Origin: Ruminococcus sp.
GTDB taxonomy: Bacteria; Bacillota; Clostridia; Oscillospirales; Ruminococcaceae
Direction of reading: 5' to 3'
NCBI GenBank assembly: GCA_022641595.1
Contig: JALCDN010000009.1
Coordinates: forward strand, 1 to 39,066
DNA: 39,066 bases
In this document: one piece after another, positions 25,582 to 34,362 of the stretch
Layout: the number at the start of each line of letters is the position of its first letter
Position numbering within the stretch: position 1 is the first letter of the stretch
Program-made: the position numbers and the translations under genes
The notes under the pieces: generated by a model
What the model saw: the letters and a program-made list of their open reading frames with translations, nothing else
Database searches by the model: none
Told to the model about the DNA's origin: nothing

Positions 25582-26868
25582 ATGAAAAATCGCTTGATTT
25601 CTGCTGTTACTGCCGCTGTTATCTCAGTCTGCTCTGTCGCTTCGGCTGTTATTCCGGCTTTCGCTGAGGATAATTCTGCTAAAAATCTGCTCGTGCTCGG
25701 CGACAGTATCGCAACAGGTTACAATGTTACCGGCAACGTAAATCTCAATTACGGTCAGATAGTTGCTGATTACTACGGCTGCACTGCTGTAAACAAAGCC
25801 GAAAACGGTCTCACATCCGACGGTCTTATCACTAAACTTACAAGCGACTCAGACGTTAAATCCGCTGCTTCAACTGCCAGCGTAATCCTCGTTTCTATCG
25901 GCGGTAACGACCTTCTCGGCGCTACTAAGACTGCGGCAGGTGAGCTTATCGCAAAATGGTGCGCAAATCCATCTGATACCTACTTCTACGGCAAGACAAA
26001 TCTCGACTATATGAGCGCTCTCAAGGTAATTCAGGGCGTAACTGACGAAAAACAACAGCAGTCTTATGCCTCTGACCTCTTTGCCGCTATAAACTCAGCT
26101 ACCTCAGCTCAGGTTACTGCTTCTGCTCCTAAGCTTACTCAGATAAGGTCGCTTATAAGCTCAGTAAACCCAGATGCGGAGGTCGTTTTCCAGACTATAT
26201 ACAACCCTTTCGCCGTAAGCGAAAGCACTATCAACCTTATGTCACTTCAGTACAGCCAGTCTTACGTTACAGCATACAACCAGCTCAACTCTATTGCAAG
26301 AATTGCTATCTCAAGATATAATAACAATATCTCTAAGCTTTCAAATGTAAAGATTGCTGATATATATGACGCTTTTACCGAAAATAATACCGATTCTCAG
26401 CTAAATAACGACTCAAAAGGCTATGCTCACGCTCTTACAGGTATCCTCGCTTCAGGCGATAAACGAGACATTCACCCAAATCAGCTCGGTCACCTCGCTA
26501 TTGCTGCAAAGGTTATTCAGACTATCGGCAACATAAAACTCGATGAAACTTCACTTTACAAAACATACATTGCTTTGCCTGAGCTTCAGCGTGACGCTCT
26601 CCCTCTTGAGGTTCGCAACTCAATCGAAACCGCCACTACTGTCAAAAAAGGCGATATTAATGACGACAGAGCTATCGATGCTATCGACGCTTCCGCTGCA
26701 CTCACTTACTATTCTGCAATTCAGGGCGGCACTACTGCCAAAAATTATTCAGATGTACGCAAAACTGCCGCTGATGCAGATAATAACGGTGCTATTGATG
26801 CCGGTGACGCTTCAATTATCCTAACTCACTACGCTTCTGTTCAGACAGGCGGAAAAGGTATACTATAA
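25582..26868 (+). CDS. Secreted SGNH/GDSL hydrolase with C-terminal dockerin
   Basis: 428 residues. The signal peptide (about 1-28, cleavage after AFA) leads to an SGNH hydrolase domain with nucleophile Ser42 in LGDSIATGY, the IGGND block III, and the DIHPNQLGH block V holding the catalytic Asp/His pair. The last 70 residues form a type I dockerin with two calcium-binding repeats (GDINDDRAIDAIDAS and ADADNNGAIDAGDAS). The enzyme should therefore be exported and held by a cohesin on a cellulosome or surface scaffold. Substrate is unknown; carbohydrate esterase or lipase/acylhydrolase are both possible. The ATG at 25582 is chosen from its GGAGG; the track start adds 49 residues. Confidence 0.92.
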   Translation: MKNRLISAVTAAVISVCSVASAVIPAFAEDNSAKNLLVLGDSIATGYNVTGNVNLNYGQIVADYYGCTAVNKAENGLTSDGLITKLTSDSDVKSAASTASVILVSIGGNDLLGATKTAAGELIAKWCANPSDTYFYGKTNLDYMSALKVIQGVTDEKQQQSYASDLFAAINSATSAQVTASAPKLTQIRSLISSVNPDAEVVFQTIYNPFAVSESTINLMSLQYSQSYVTAYNQLNSIARIAISRYNNNISKLSNVKIADIYDAFTENNTDSQLNNDSKGYAHALTGILASGDKRDIHPNQLGHLAIAAKVIQTIGNIKLDETSLYKTYIALPELQRDALPLEVRNSIETATTVKKGDINDDRAIDAIDASAALTYYSAIQGGTTAKNYSDVRKTAADADNNGAIDAGDASIILTHYASVQTGGKGIL

Positions 26869-26946
26869 GCCGTTTAATGACATTTTCAAGCCTGCATATC
26901 TTACGGATTCATACTGCTTGCAGACTCTTTGGAGGTAAACTTAATA

Positions 26947-27903
26947 ATGCATACTATCTATCTTGCTATTCCTTGCTATAACGAAAAAGAAGTTTTGCCC
27001 GAAACCTCAAGACAACTCAAGGAAAAAATGTTTTCCCTCATAAATGATAAGAAAATCTCCCCGAACAGCCGTATCGTCTTCATCGACGACGGCTCTAAGG
27101 ACAATACTTGGGAAATCATAAGCTCCCTTCACCAAAGCGACCCAATATTTCAGGGCATAAAGCTTTCTCATAACAAGGGTCACCAGAACGCTCTGCTCGC
27201 CGGTCTTATGACTCTCAAGGACAGATGCGATGCCGTGATTTCCCTCGATGCCGACCTTCAGGACGATATCAACGCTTTCGATGAAATGATTGATAAATTT
27301 GAGGACGGCTGCGAAATCGTCTACGGCGTAAGAAGTGCAAGAAAAACCGACACTTTCTTTAAAAAAACTACCGCCGAAGGCTTCTACAAGCTCATGAACG
27401 CTATGGGCGTAGAAACCGTCTACAACCACGCCGACTACCGACTTATGAGCCGAAAAGCTCTTTGCGGTCTTGCAGAATTTAAAGAGGTCAACCTCTTTTT
27501 GCGTGGAATTATCCCTATGATTGGATATAAATCAGACTCGGTCTACTACGAGAGACACGAGAGACTTGCCGGCGAATCTAAATACCCTCTTAAAAAAATG
27601 CTCGCTTTCGCTATGGAAGGTATCACTTCACTTTCAATTAAGCCTATAAGGCTTATAACTGAACTCGGTGTCGCTATATTCGGCGTCAGCGTTATTATGC
27701 TCATCTATATCCTCGTTCGTCACTTTATGGGCGCTACAATCGAGGGCTGGAGCTCAATCGCTGTCTCTGTCTGGGCAATCGGAGGTCTGCAACTGCTCGC
27801 TATCGGCATCATCGGCGAGTATCTCGGCAAAATTTACCTCGAAACTAAACAACGCCCAAGATTTATCATCGAAACCTTCCTTAACGATGATTCCAGTAAA
27901 TAA
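26947..27903 (+). CDS. Family 2 glycosyltransferase, polyprenyl-phosphate type
   Basis: 318 residues. The GT-A domain starts IYLAIPCYNEKEVLP, with nucleotide-sugar motif FIDDGS at 45-50 and the DADLQDD metal-binding motif at 101-107. Two C-terminal transmembrane helices lie near 225-295. This layout is that of DPM1/GtrB-like enzymes, which transfer a sugar to undecaprenyl phosphate at the inner face of the membrane; sugar and acceptor are inference. The ATG at 26947, ten bases after GGAGG, is preferred over the TTG at 26929. It lies between the esterase and the arginine cluster with no clear functional partner. Confidence 0.9.
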   Translation: MHTIYLAIPCYNEKEVLPETSRQLKEKMFSLINDKKISPNSRIVFIDDGSKDNTWEIISSLHQSDPIFQGIKLSHNKGHQNALLAGLMTLKDRCDAVISLDADLQDDINAFDEMIDKFEDGCEIVYGVRSARKTDTFFKKTTAEGFYKLMNAMGVETVYNHADYRLMSRKALCGLAEFKEVNLFLRGIIPMIGYKSDSVYYERHERLAGESKYPLKKMLAFAMEGITSLSIKPIRLITELGVAIFGVSVIMLIYILVRHFMGATIEGWSSIAVSVWAIGGLQLLAIGIIGEYLGKIYLETKQRPRFIIETFLNDDSSK

Positions 27904-27911
27904 TCGCTTTT

Positions 27912-27951
27912 TTTCAACATTTTTTCCTTTATTGCAAAAAAATTGTTGAAA
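27912..27951. repeat. TTTCAACA-family hairpin (copy 4)
   Basis: TTTCAACA and TGTTGAAA arms extended by T6 and A-rich sequence, just after the glycosyltransferase stop codon. It could act as that gene's terminator, but the loop is large and the right arm overlaps a promoter -35 box. Confidence 0.65.
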
Positions 27952-27974
27952 TTCTCTGTACTTCGGTGTATACT
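27946..27974 (+). promoter_or_regulatory. Upstream promoter before argG
   Basis: TTGAAA and TATACT spaced 17 bp. Transcription would start near 27981 and meet a hairpin with T-rich tail at 28028-28060, so it could yield a short RNA or be an attenuated second arg promoter. Confidence 0.55.
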
Positions 27975-28000
27975 GTAAGTGTAATGTGTTTTCTCATTAT

Positions 28001-28012
28001 TGAATATATTCA
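28001..28012. promoter_or_regulatory. ARG-box-like palindrome
   Basis: TGAATATATTCA shares the half-sites of an ARG box but lacks two central bases. It lies 69 bp upstream of the perfect box and could be a second ArgR contact. Confidence 0.4.
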
Positions 28013-28027
28013 CTTTTTATTCATTCT

Positions 28028-28060
28028 AAGTGCATAAATTTATGTTTTATGCACTTTTAT
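28028..28060 (+). terminator. Terminator-like hairpin in argG leader region
   Basis: Perfect 11-bp arms AAGTGCATAAA / TTTATGCACTT with a 7-nt loop, followed by TTAT. AT-rich but long; it separates the upstream promoter from the argG promoter. Confidence 0.6.
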
Positions 28061-28080
28061 TCCTTAATTTTCTAAAATTT

Positions 28081-28094
28081 TGAATAATTATTCA
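28081..28094. promoter_or_regulatory. ARG box (ArgR/AhrC operator)
   Basis: TGAATAATTATTCA is a perfect palindrome and a full match to the ArgR/AhrC ARG-box core. It lies 7 bp upstream of the argG -35 box, so arginine-dependent repression of the cluster is expected. The argR gene is not in the window. Confidence 0.8.
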
Positions 28095-28101
28095 TTTTCT
28101 A

Positions 28102-28129
28102 TTGACTTTTCTTCCAGATGGTGTATAAT
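28102..28129 (+). promoter_or_regulatory. argG promoter
   Basis: -35 TTGACT, 16-bp spacer, -10 TATAAT, 34 bp before the argG start codon. Likely the main promoter of the arginine cluster. Confidence 0.75.
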
Positions 28130-28163
28130 TATCTTAATCTATTTTTTATTCGGAGGTTTTATT

Positions 28164-29393
28164 ATGGCTAAGGAAATTAAAAAAGTTGTTCTTGCTTACT
28201 CTGGCGGTCTCGATACTTCTATCATTATCCCGTGGCTCAAGGAAAATTACAATAACTGCGAGGTTATTGCCGTTTCAGGTGACGTAGGTCAGGACAGCGA
28301 ACTCGACGGTCTCGAGGAAAAAGCCCTCAAAACAGGCGCTTCAAAGCTCTACATCGAACACCTTACTGAGGAATTTATAACCGATTACGTCTTCCCTACT
28401 GTTCAGGCAGGCGCTATTTACGAAAACAGATATATGCTCGGTACTTCTTTCGCAAGACCTATCATCGCCAAGAGAATCGCCGAAATCGCTCTCAAAGAGG
28501 GTGCTGACGCTATCTGCCACGGCTGCACAGGCAAGGGCAACGATCAGGTAAGATTTGAACTCGCTATCAAGGCTTTCGCCCCTGATATGCAGATTATCGC
28601 TCCTTGGAGAATCTGGGACATCAAGTCAAGAGACGAGGAAATCGATTACGCTGAAGCTCATAATATTCCTTTGAGAATTAATCGTGAAACTAACTATTCT
28701 AAAGATAAGAATATCTGGCACCTTTCACATGAAGGTCTCGACCTCGAAAATCCTGCAAATGAACCTCAGTATGAGAAAAAAGGCTTCCTCGAAATGGGCG
28801 TTTCTCCTATTGATGCCCCTGACAAGCCTACTTATATCACGCTTCACTTTGAAAAAGGCGTTCCAACTGCTATAAACGGCAAAAATATGGGCGCTGTTGA
28901 ACTCGTTAAAACTCTCAACAAGCTCGGCGGCGAAAACGGTATCGGTCTGGCTGACCTCGTTGAAAACCGTCTCGTTGGTATGAAGTCAAGAGGCGTTTAC
29001 GAAACTCCGGGCGGCGCTATCCTCTACCACGCTCACGAAGTTCTCGAAACTATTACTCTCGACAAGGAAACCGCAAGAGTTAAGCAGTACCTCGCAATCA
29101 AGTTCGCTGACATCGTTTACAACGGTCAGTGGTACACTCCTCTGCGTGAGGCTATGTCAGCTTTCGTTACCGAAACTCAGAAAACTGTCACAGGTGACGT
29201 AAAACTTAAACTTTACAAGGGTAACATCATCAATGCCGGCGTTACTTCACCTTACACTCTCTATGATGAGGAAGTCGCTACTTTCGATGAGGATAATGTC
29301 TATAATCAGGCTGATAGTGCCGGATTTATTAACCTCTTCGGTCTCCCTGTAAAAGTTCGTGCAAAGCTTCAGCAGAAAAGAAACAACAAGTAA
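28164..29393 (+). CDS. argG: Argininosuccinate synthase
   Basis: Joins citrulline and aspartate using ATP to give argininosuccinate. The 409-residue protein carries the N-type ATP pyrophosphatase loop AYSGGLDTS at residues 11-19, and [14 protein letters not shown] and the [10 protein letters not shown] motif further on. The ATG at 28164 follows GGAGG by eight bases; the track's extra 28 residues contain the promoter region and are not coding. It is the first gene of the arginine cluster. Confidence 0.98.
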   Translation: MAKEIKKVVLAYSGGLDTSIIIPWLKENYNNCEVIAVSGDVGQDSELDGLEEKALKTGASKLYIEHLTEEFITDYVFPTVQAGAIYENRYMLGTSFARPIIAKRIAEIALKEGADAICHGCTGKGNDQVRFELAIKAFAPDMQIIAPWRIWDIKSRDEEIDYAEAHNIPLRINRETNYSKDKNIWHLSHEGLDLENPANEPQYEKKGFLEMGVSPIDAPDKPTYITLHFEKGVPTAINGKNMGAVELVKTLNKLGGENGIGLADLVENRLVGMKSRGVYETPGGAILYHAHEVLETITLDKETARVKQYLAIKFADIVYNGQWYTPLREAMSAFVTETQKTVTGDVKLKLYKGNIINAGVTSPYTLYDEEVATFDEDNVYNQADSAGFINLFGLPVKVRAKLQQKRNNK

Positions 29394-29400
29394 TTTTATA

Positions 29401-29437
29401 CTCACCTCGGGCGAACTCTTACGGTTCGCCCCGTGAG
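29401..29437 (+). promoter_or_regulatory. Hairpin after argG
   Basis: GGGCGAAC / GTTCGCCC with an outer CTCAC / GTGAG extension. No T-tract follows, so it more likely protects the argG mRNA 3' end or marks processing than terminates fully. Confidence 0.65.
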
Positions 29438-29476
29438 CTTAATATATGTTACTTTATATCACATTCACTAAATTTT

Positions 29477-29525
29477 GTGTGCCTCTGAAAACCTGTTTTT
29501 CTAAAATATGCTTTCAGACGCACAC
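29477..29525 (+). promoter_or_regulatory. Long hairpin before argH
   Basis: 14-nt arms GTGTGCCTCTGAAA / TTTCAGACGCACAC pair at 13 of 14 positions around a 21-nt loop. The stem ends 4 nt before the GTGAGGAG ribosome binding region of argH and could affect argH translation or transcript processing. Confidence 0.7.
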
Positions 29526-29544
29526 CGTGTGAGGAGTTTTTTCT

Positions 29545-30921
29545 ATGGCTAAAATGTGGGCAGGCAGATTCTCTAAGGAAATCGACGAAACCGTCAACGC
29601 TTTCAATTCTTCTATCTCGTTCGACGGCCGTATGTACCGCCACGATATTCAGGGCAGCATAGCTCACGCTACCATGCTCGGCGACTGCGGTATCATCTCA
29701 AAAAATGACAGCCTCTTAATTATCGACGGTCTTAAAGGCATTCTCGCCGATATCGACAACGGTTCACTTCAGCTTGACCCGTCTGCTGAGGATATCCATA
29801 TGTTCGTTGAAGCTGAACTTACTAAACGTCTGGGCGATGTCGGTAAGCGTCTGCATACCTCACGTTCCAGAAACGACCAGGTTGCTGTCGATATCAGACT
29901 CTGTCTGCGTGACGAAATTGACGAAATCTATAAGCTCGTTAAACAGCTTGCTGTCACTATATATAATCTCGCTTTGCAACACACTGAAACTATTATGCCG
30001 GGCTATACTCACTTGCAGAGAGCTCAGCCAATTACTTTCGCTCATCATCTCCTCGCTTACGACTGGATGCTCATTCGTGATATGCAAAGACTTCAGGATA
30101 CAAGAAAACGTATGAATTTCTGTCCTTTGGGCAGCGGCGCTCTTGCAGGTACTACTTACCACACCGACAGAAAACAGACTTCATCTTTGCTCGGTTTCAC
30201 AGCTCCTATGCCAAATAGCCTCGACGGCGTTTCGGACAGGGATTTCTGCGTCGAACTCAACTGCGCTCTCTCCCTCATTATGACTCACCTTTCAAGATTT
30301 TCCGAGGAAATTATTATGTGGTGCTCGTGGGAATTTAAATTCATCGAGCTCGACGACGCTTACGCTACAGGCTCTTCTATTATGCCACAAAAGAAAAACC
30401 CCGATATCACCGAGCTTATCCGTGGCAAGACCGGCAGAGTAAACGGCGACCTCGTCACCCTGCTTACAATGCTCAAAGGTCTCCCTCTTGCTTACAACAA
30501 GGATATGCAGGAGGACAAAGAAGCTATTTTCGATGCTATTGATAACGTAAAGCTTTGCGTCAAAACTTTCACCCCTATGCTCGCTACTATGCGTGTCATA
30601 AAGGACAATATGAGAAAAGCTGCCGCAAAAGGCTTCATTAACGCTACTGACTGTGCTGATTACCTCGTTAAAAAAGGTATGCCATTCAGGGACGCTTACA
30701 AAATTACAGGTACTCTTGTTGCTCTTTGTATCGAGAAAAATCTTACTCTCGAAACCCTTCCGCTTGAACAGTATCGCAAAATGTCAGAGCTCTTCAGCGA
30801 TGACGTTTACAATGCTATCAGCCTCGAAACCTGCGTGAGAGAACGTAAATCCGAGGGTGGTCCGTCTCCTGATGCTGTGGCTGAGCAGCTTGCTCTGGTT
30901 GCACAGCAGCTCGGTATCTGA
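29545..30921 (+). CDS. argH: Argininosuccinate lyase
   Basis: Splits argininosuccinate into arginine and fumarate, the last step of arginine synthesis. The 458-residue protein of the fumarase/aspartase superfamily has TSRSRNDQ at 105-112, THLQRAQP at 155-162 and the flexible catalytic loop GSSIMPQKKNPD at 276-287. GAGGAG lies eight bases before the ATG. A 78-residue membrane protein gene begins 1 nt after its stop. Confidence 0.98.
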   Translation: MAKMWAGRFSKEIDETVNAFNSSISFDGRMYRHDIQGSIAHATMLGDCGIISKNDSLLIIDGLKGILADIDNGSLQLDPSAEDIHMFVEAELTKRLGDVGKRLHTSRSRNDQVAVDIRLCLRDEIDEIYKLVKQLAVTIYNLALQHTETIMPGYTHLQRAQPITFAHHLLAYDWMLIRDMQRLQDTRKRMNFCPLGSGALAGTTYHTDRKQTSSLLGFTAPMPNSLDGVSDRDFCVELNCALSLIMTHLSRFSEEIIMWCSWEFKFIELDDAYATGSSIMPQKKNPDITELIRGKTGRVNGDLVTLLTMLKGLPLAYNKDMQEDKEAIFDAIDNVKLCVKTFTPMLATMRVIKDNMRKAAAKGFINATDCADYLVKKGMPFRDAYKITGTLVALCIEKNLTLETLPLEQYRKMSELFSDDVYNAISLETCVRERKSEGGPSPDAVAEQLALVAQQLGI

Positions 30922-30922
30922 T

Positions 30923-31159
30923 ATGAAGAAAAAAGATTTAACATTTATCATCGGCATCTCTATCCTCGCCGCTGTTATCTGGATTGTCGGCGAACTCATT
31001 ATGATGAAACTCCACTTCCCGAGACACTTTTACATCATCTGGCGTGTTTTTATTGTTACAGCTACCTGCGCTGTCAGCGTCCGCCACGCTTTCTCAGAGG
31101 AGATTCAGGAAAAATCAGATGCCACAGAAAAATTCAACAGAAAATCACACAGGAAATAA
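30923..31159 (+). CDS. Small two-helix membrane protein, unknown
   Basis: 78 residues beginning MKKKDLTFIIG. Two transmembrane helices (about 8-28 and 38-55) connect through a short basic turn, then a charged tail follows. The track start at 30857 lies inside argH; the ATG at 30923 directly follows the argH stop. No clear ribosome binding site is seen, so it would rely on coupling. I recognise no family. The tight position between argH and argC suggests co-expression with arginine synthesis, but a functional link is unproven. Confidence 0.65.
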   Translation: MKKKDLTFIIGISILAAVIWIVGELIMMKLHFPRHFYIIWRVFIVTATCAVSVRHAFSEEIQEKSDATEKFNRKSHRK

Positions 31160-31202
31160 CCCCATTTTACACCGTTTTTCCTGATGCTTAGGAGGTTTGC
31201 TT

Positions 31203-32150
31203 ATGTCCGTTAAGGTTTACATAGATGGTCAGGAAGGTACAACAGGTCTGAAAATTCTCGAACGCTTTGAAAACAGAAACGATATCCAGCTTCTGCGTAT
31301 AAGCGACGAGCTTCGCAAGGATTCTGCCGAAAGAGCAAGACTTATAAACTCCTCTGACTTCACTTTTCTTTGTCTTCCCGATGACGCCGCAAGAGAAGCG
31401 GTTTCTTTCGTCACTAACCCAGATGTGCGTATTATCGACGCTTCTACCGCTCACAGAACTAACCCGGACTGGGCTTACGGTTTTCCTGAACTTTCGGCTA
31501 CTCACAGAAATAAAATCGTCAGCTCAAAAAGAGTCGCTGTTCCGGGCTGCTACGCAAGCGGTTTCAATTCAATTGTTTACCCTCTTGTAGCAAATAACGT
31601 TATCCCAAATGACTTTCCTGTATTTGCTTATGCTACGTCAGGCTACAGCGGTGCCGGCAAAAAAGCTATCGCCGTTTACGAAAGTGCCGATAAACCTTCG
31701 GATTTCTTCAGCCCTCGTCAGTACGCCCTCTCTCAGCAACACAAGCATCTGCCGGAAATGCAGGCGGTTTCAGGTCTTAAATTCCCGCCTATGTTCAACC
31801 CTATGGTATGCGACTATTTCAGCGGTATGGTAGTTTCTGTTCCGATTCAAACAAGACTCCTTTCAGGTAACGTCACAGCTCAAAGCGTTCACAAAATGCT
31901 TTCACAGCATTATGCTGACGCAAAACTTGTCAAAGTTATGCCTCTTATGCCTATAGATGAACAGAAAAAATTCTTCCTCGCTTCAAATGCCCTCAGCGGT
32001 GACTGCCATATGGAAATCTTCGTTTTCGGCAACGATTCGCAAATTCTCCTCTGTTCACGCCTCGATAACCTCGGTAAAGGTGCAAGCGGTGCTGCCGTTC
32101 AGTGCCTGAATATTATGATGGGTATCGACGAAACTACCGGTCTTGTCTGA
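31203..32150 (+). CDS. argC: N-acetyl-gamma-glutamyl-phosphate reductase, short type
   Basis: NADPH-dependent reduction of N-acetylglutamyl phosphate to the semialdehyde. The 315-residue length and the N-terminus VKVYIDGQEGTTGLKILERF identify the shorter type 2 form rather than the roughly 340-residue type 1. Catalytic Cys116 lies in VPGCYASG, and DASTAHR precedes it. The ATG at 31203 follows GGAGG; the TTG at 31197 in the track is too close to it. Confidence 0.95.
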   Translation: MSVKVYIDGQEGTTGLKILERFENRNDIQLLRISDELRKDSAERARLINSSDFTFLCLPDDAAREAVSFVTNPDVRIIDASTAHRTNPDWAYGFPELSATHRNKIVSSKRVAVPGCYASGFNSIVYPLVANNVIPNDFPVFAYATSGYSGAGKKAIAVYESADKPSDFFSPRQYALSQQHKHLPEMQAVSGLKFPPMFNPMVCDYFSGMVVSVPIQTRLLSGNVTAQSVHKMLSQHYADAKLVKVMPLMPIDEQKKFFLASNALSGDCHMEIFVFGNDSQILLCSRLDNLGKGASGAAVQCLNIMMGIDETTGLV

Positions 32151-32182
32151 CCTTACTATATTTTTTCAGGAGATGCTTTCCT

Positions 32183-33436
32183 ATGAAACTTAAAAAAATT
32201 AAAAATATCGAGTTCGCTCAAGGCGGCGTCTGTGCTGCTAAAGGCTTCAAGGCCGGCGGTATTCAGTGCGGTCTGGCTCACTCGGGTGCTTCGGTCACTA
32301 AAAAGAAAAACGATATCGCCCTCATTCTGGCTGATAATATCTGCACCGCCGCTGCCGTCTACACCACTAATAAGGTCAAGGGCGCTCCGATTCAGGTCAC
32401 TAAAGAACATATAGTCAACGGTCTCGCAAGAGCTGTTATCGTAAACTCTGTCAACGCAAATACCTGCAATGCCGATGGTATCGACAAAGCTCGCAAAATG
32501 TGCAGCCTCGCCGCAAATCAGCTCGGTATCAGCGAAAACGACGTTATAGTCGCTTCAACCGGCGTTATCGGTCAGCCACTTCCAATCGAGCCGATAGAAA
32601 ACGGTATGAAGTCACTCTGCGAAAGCCTCTCATATGACGGAAATTCCGCCGCTCTTGAGGCTATTATGACTACAGACACACAGCCTAAGGAAATCGCTGT
32701 TAAATTCAAAATCGGCGACAAGCTCTGCACTATGGGCGGTATGCTCAAGGGCAGCGGTATGATTCACCCAAATATGGCTACTACCCTCACTTTTATCACA
32801 ACAGATATCTGCATTTCTGCTGAGCTTTTACAGAGAGCTTTGAGCGACGTCGTAAAAATTACGCTTAACAGAGTAAGCGTTGACGGTGATACCTCCACAA
32901 ACGATATGGTCTGCGTTCTCGCTTCAGGCTTGGCTCAGAATACTAAAATTTCACACGAGGACGCCGATTTCGACGCTTTCAGAGACGCTCTCTATACCGT
33001 TATGCTGAACCTTGCCCGTATGATGGCTCGTGACGGCGAAGGTGCTACAAAGCTCATCGAATGCCTCTGTGCCGGTGCGGATACAGAGAAAACTGCCGAA
33101 ATCGTCGCAAAATCTGTAATCACTTCAAACCTCTTCAAGGCAGCTATGTTCGGCGAGGACGCAAACTGGGGCAGAATCCTCTGCGCTGTCGGCTACGCTC
33201 AGGCGGATTTCGACATTGCAAAGGTCGATGTAAATATCGGCTCCGAAAAGGGCATTATCGCCGTTTGCAGACACGGTGCAGGTGTCGATTTCTCTGAGGA
33301 AACCGCCAAGGATATACTCTCTCAGGACGAAATTCAGATATACATAAACCTCAACGACGGTAACGCTTCCGCTACCGCATGGGGCTGCGACCTCACCTAC
33401 GATTACGTCAAAATCAACGGCGACTACAGAAGCTAA
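32183..33436 (+). CDS. argJ: Bifunctional ornithine acetyltransferase / N-acetylglutamate synthase
   Basis: Moves the acetyl group from N-acetylornithine to glutamate, making arginine synthesis cyclic. The 417-residue precursor carries the self-cleavage site HPNMATTLTF, with the expected cut between Ala199 and nucleophilic Thr200. TTNKVKGAPI and the conserved STGVIG region lie upstream. The ATG at 32183 has AGGAGA upstream; the track start lies within argC. Presence of argJ means argE and possibly argA are dispensable. Confidence 0.97.
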   Translation: MKLKKIKNIEFAQGGVCAAKGFKAGGIQCGLAHSGASVTKKKNDIALILADNICTAAAVYTTNKVKGAPIQVTKEHIVNGLARAVIVNSVNANTCNADGIDKARKMCSLAANQLGISENDVIVASTGVIGQPLPIEPIENGMKSLCESLSYDGNSAALEAIMTTDTQPKEIAVKFKIGDKLCTMGGMLKGSGMIHPNMATTLTFITTDICISAELLQRALSDVVKITLNRVSVDGDTSTNDMVCVLASGLAQNTKISHEDADFDAFRDALYTVMLNLARMMARDGEGATKLIECLCAGADTEKTAEIVAKSVITSNLFKAAMFGEDANWGRILCAVGYAQADFDIAKVDVNIGSEKGIIAVCRHGAGVDFSEETAKDILSQDEIQIYINLNDGNASATAWGCDLTYDYVKINGDYRS

Positions 33437-33495
33437 GTTTTTTATCCCTCTAAAATGCCTGTTTACCGCTTATTTTGACTACTAAGGAGATTATT

Positions 33496-34362
33496 ATGGA
33501 CTCAATTTCCAATAAGGACAGAGCTAACGTGCTGATTGACGCTTTACCATATATTCAAAAATATAACAACAAAATCATTGTCGTTAAATACGGCGGCAAC
33601 GCTATGACAAACAACGAACTAAAAGACGCTGTTATGAGCGATATCGTCCTTTTGTCTCTTGTCGGCATAAAAGTCGTTCTCGTTCACGGCGGCGGCCCCG
33701 AAATCAGCGAAATGCTCAAGAAACTCGATATTCCAAGTAAATTTATCGGAGGTCTCAGATACACAGACTCCGATACGATTGACGTCGTAAAAATGGTTCT
33801 TGCAGGAAAAGTTAACAAGGAACTCGTTCAGCTGCTCGCTCAGCATAAGGGCAGTGCCGTCGGTCTTTGCGGTATCGACGGAAAAATGCTCATCGCTGAA
33901 AAAAAATCAGGCGAAAACGGTCAGGACCTCGGATTTGTTGGCGATATCGTTAAGGTAAATACCAAACCTATCACCGATGCCCTCGCTAACGGCAATATCC
34001 CTGTTATCGCTACGGTCGCTACCGACGAAAACGGCAATACTTATAATGTCAACGCCGATACTGCTGCCGCAAGAATTGCTGCCGAGCTTTCCGCCGAAAA
34101 CCTCATTCTTATGACCGATATCGCCGGTCTTTTACGCAACAAGGACGACCCGTCAACTCTCATTCCGTCACTTAATGTAAGCGAAGTTCCGTTTATGAAG
34201 CGTCAGGGTATCATATCTGGCGGTATGATTCCAAAAATCGACTGCTGCGTTGAGGCAGTCCGCCGTGGCGTCAGAAAAACCGCTATTATTGACGGCAGAA
34301 TACCTCACTCAATACTCATCGAAATTCTCTCAAATGAGGGAATCGGTACTCAGTTTACATGA
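33496..34362 (+). CDS. argB: Acetylglutamate kinase
   Basis: Phosphorylates N-acetylglutamate. The 288-residue protein has KYGGNAM at residues 31-37 and HGGGPEI at about 65-71, typical of the amino-acid kinase fold. An N-terminal helix of about 25 residues precedes the kinase core, as in arginine-inhibited hexameric enzymes. That would fit an ArgJ pathway in which this step is the feedback point; this is inference from length and sequence style. The ATG at 33496 follows AAGGAG. The stop overlaps the next gene by 4 bp. Confidence 0.97.
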   Translation: MDSISNKDRANVLIDALPYIQKYNNKIIVVKYGGNAMTNNELKDAVMSDIVLLSLVGIKVVLVHGGGPEISEMLKKLDIPSKFIGGLRYTDSDTIDVVKMVLAGKVNKELVQLLAQHKGSAVGLCGIDGKMLIAEKKSGENGQDLGFVGDIVKVNTKPITDALANGNIPVIATVATDENGNTYNVNADTAAARIAAELSAENLILMTDIAGLLRNKDDPSTLIPSLNVSEVPFMKRQGIISGGMIPKIDCCVEAVRRGVRKTAIIDGRIPHSILIEILSNEGIGTQFT

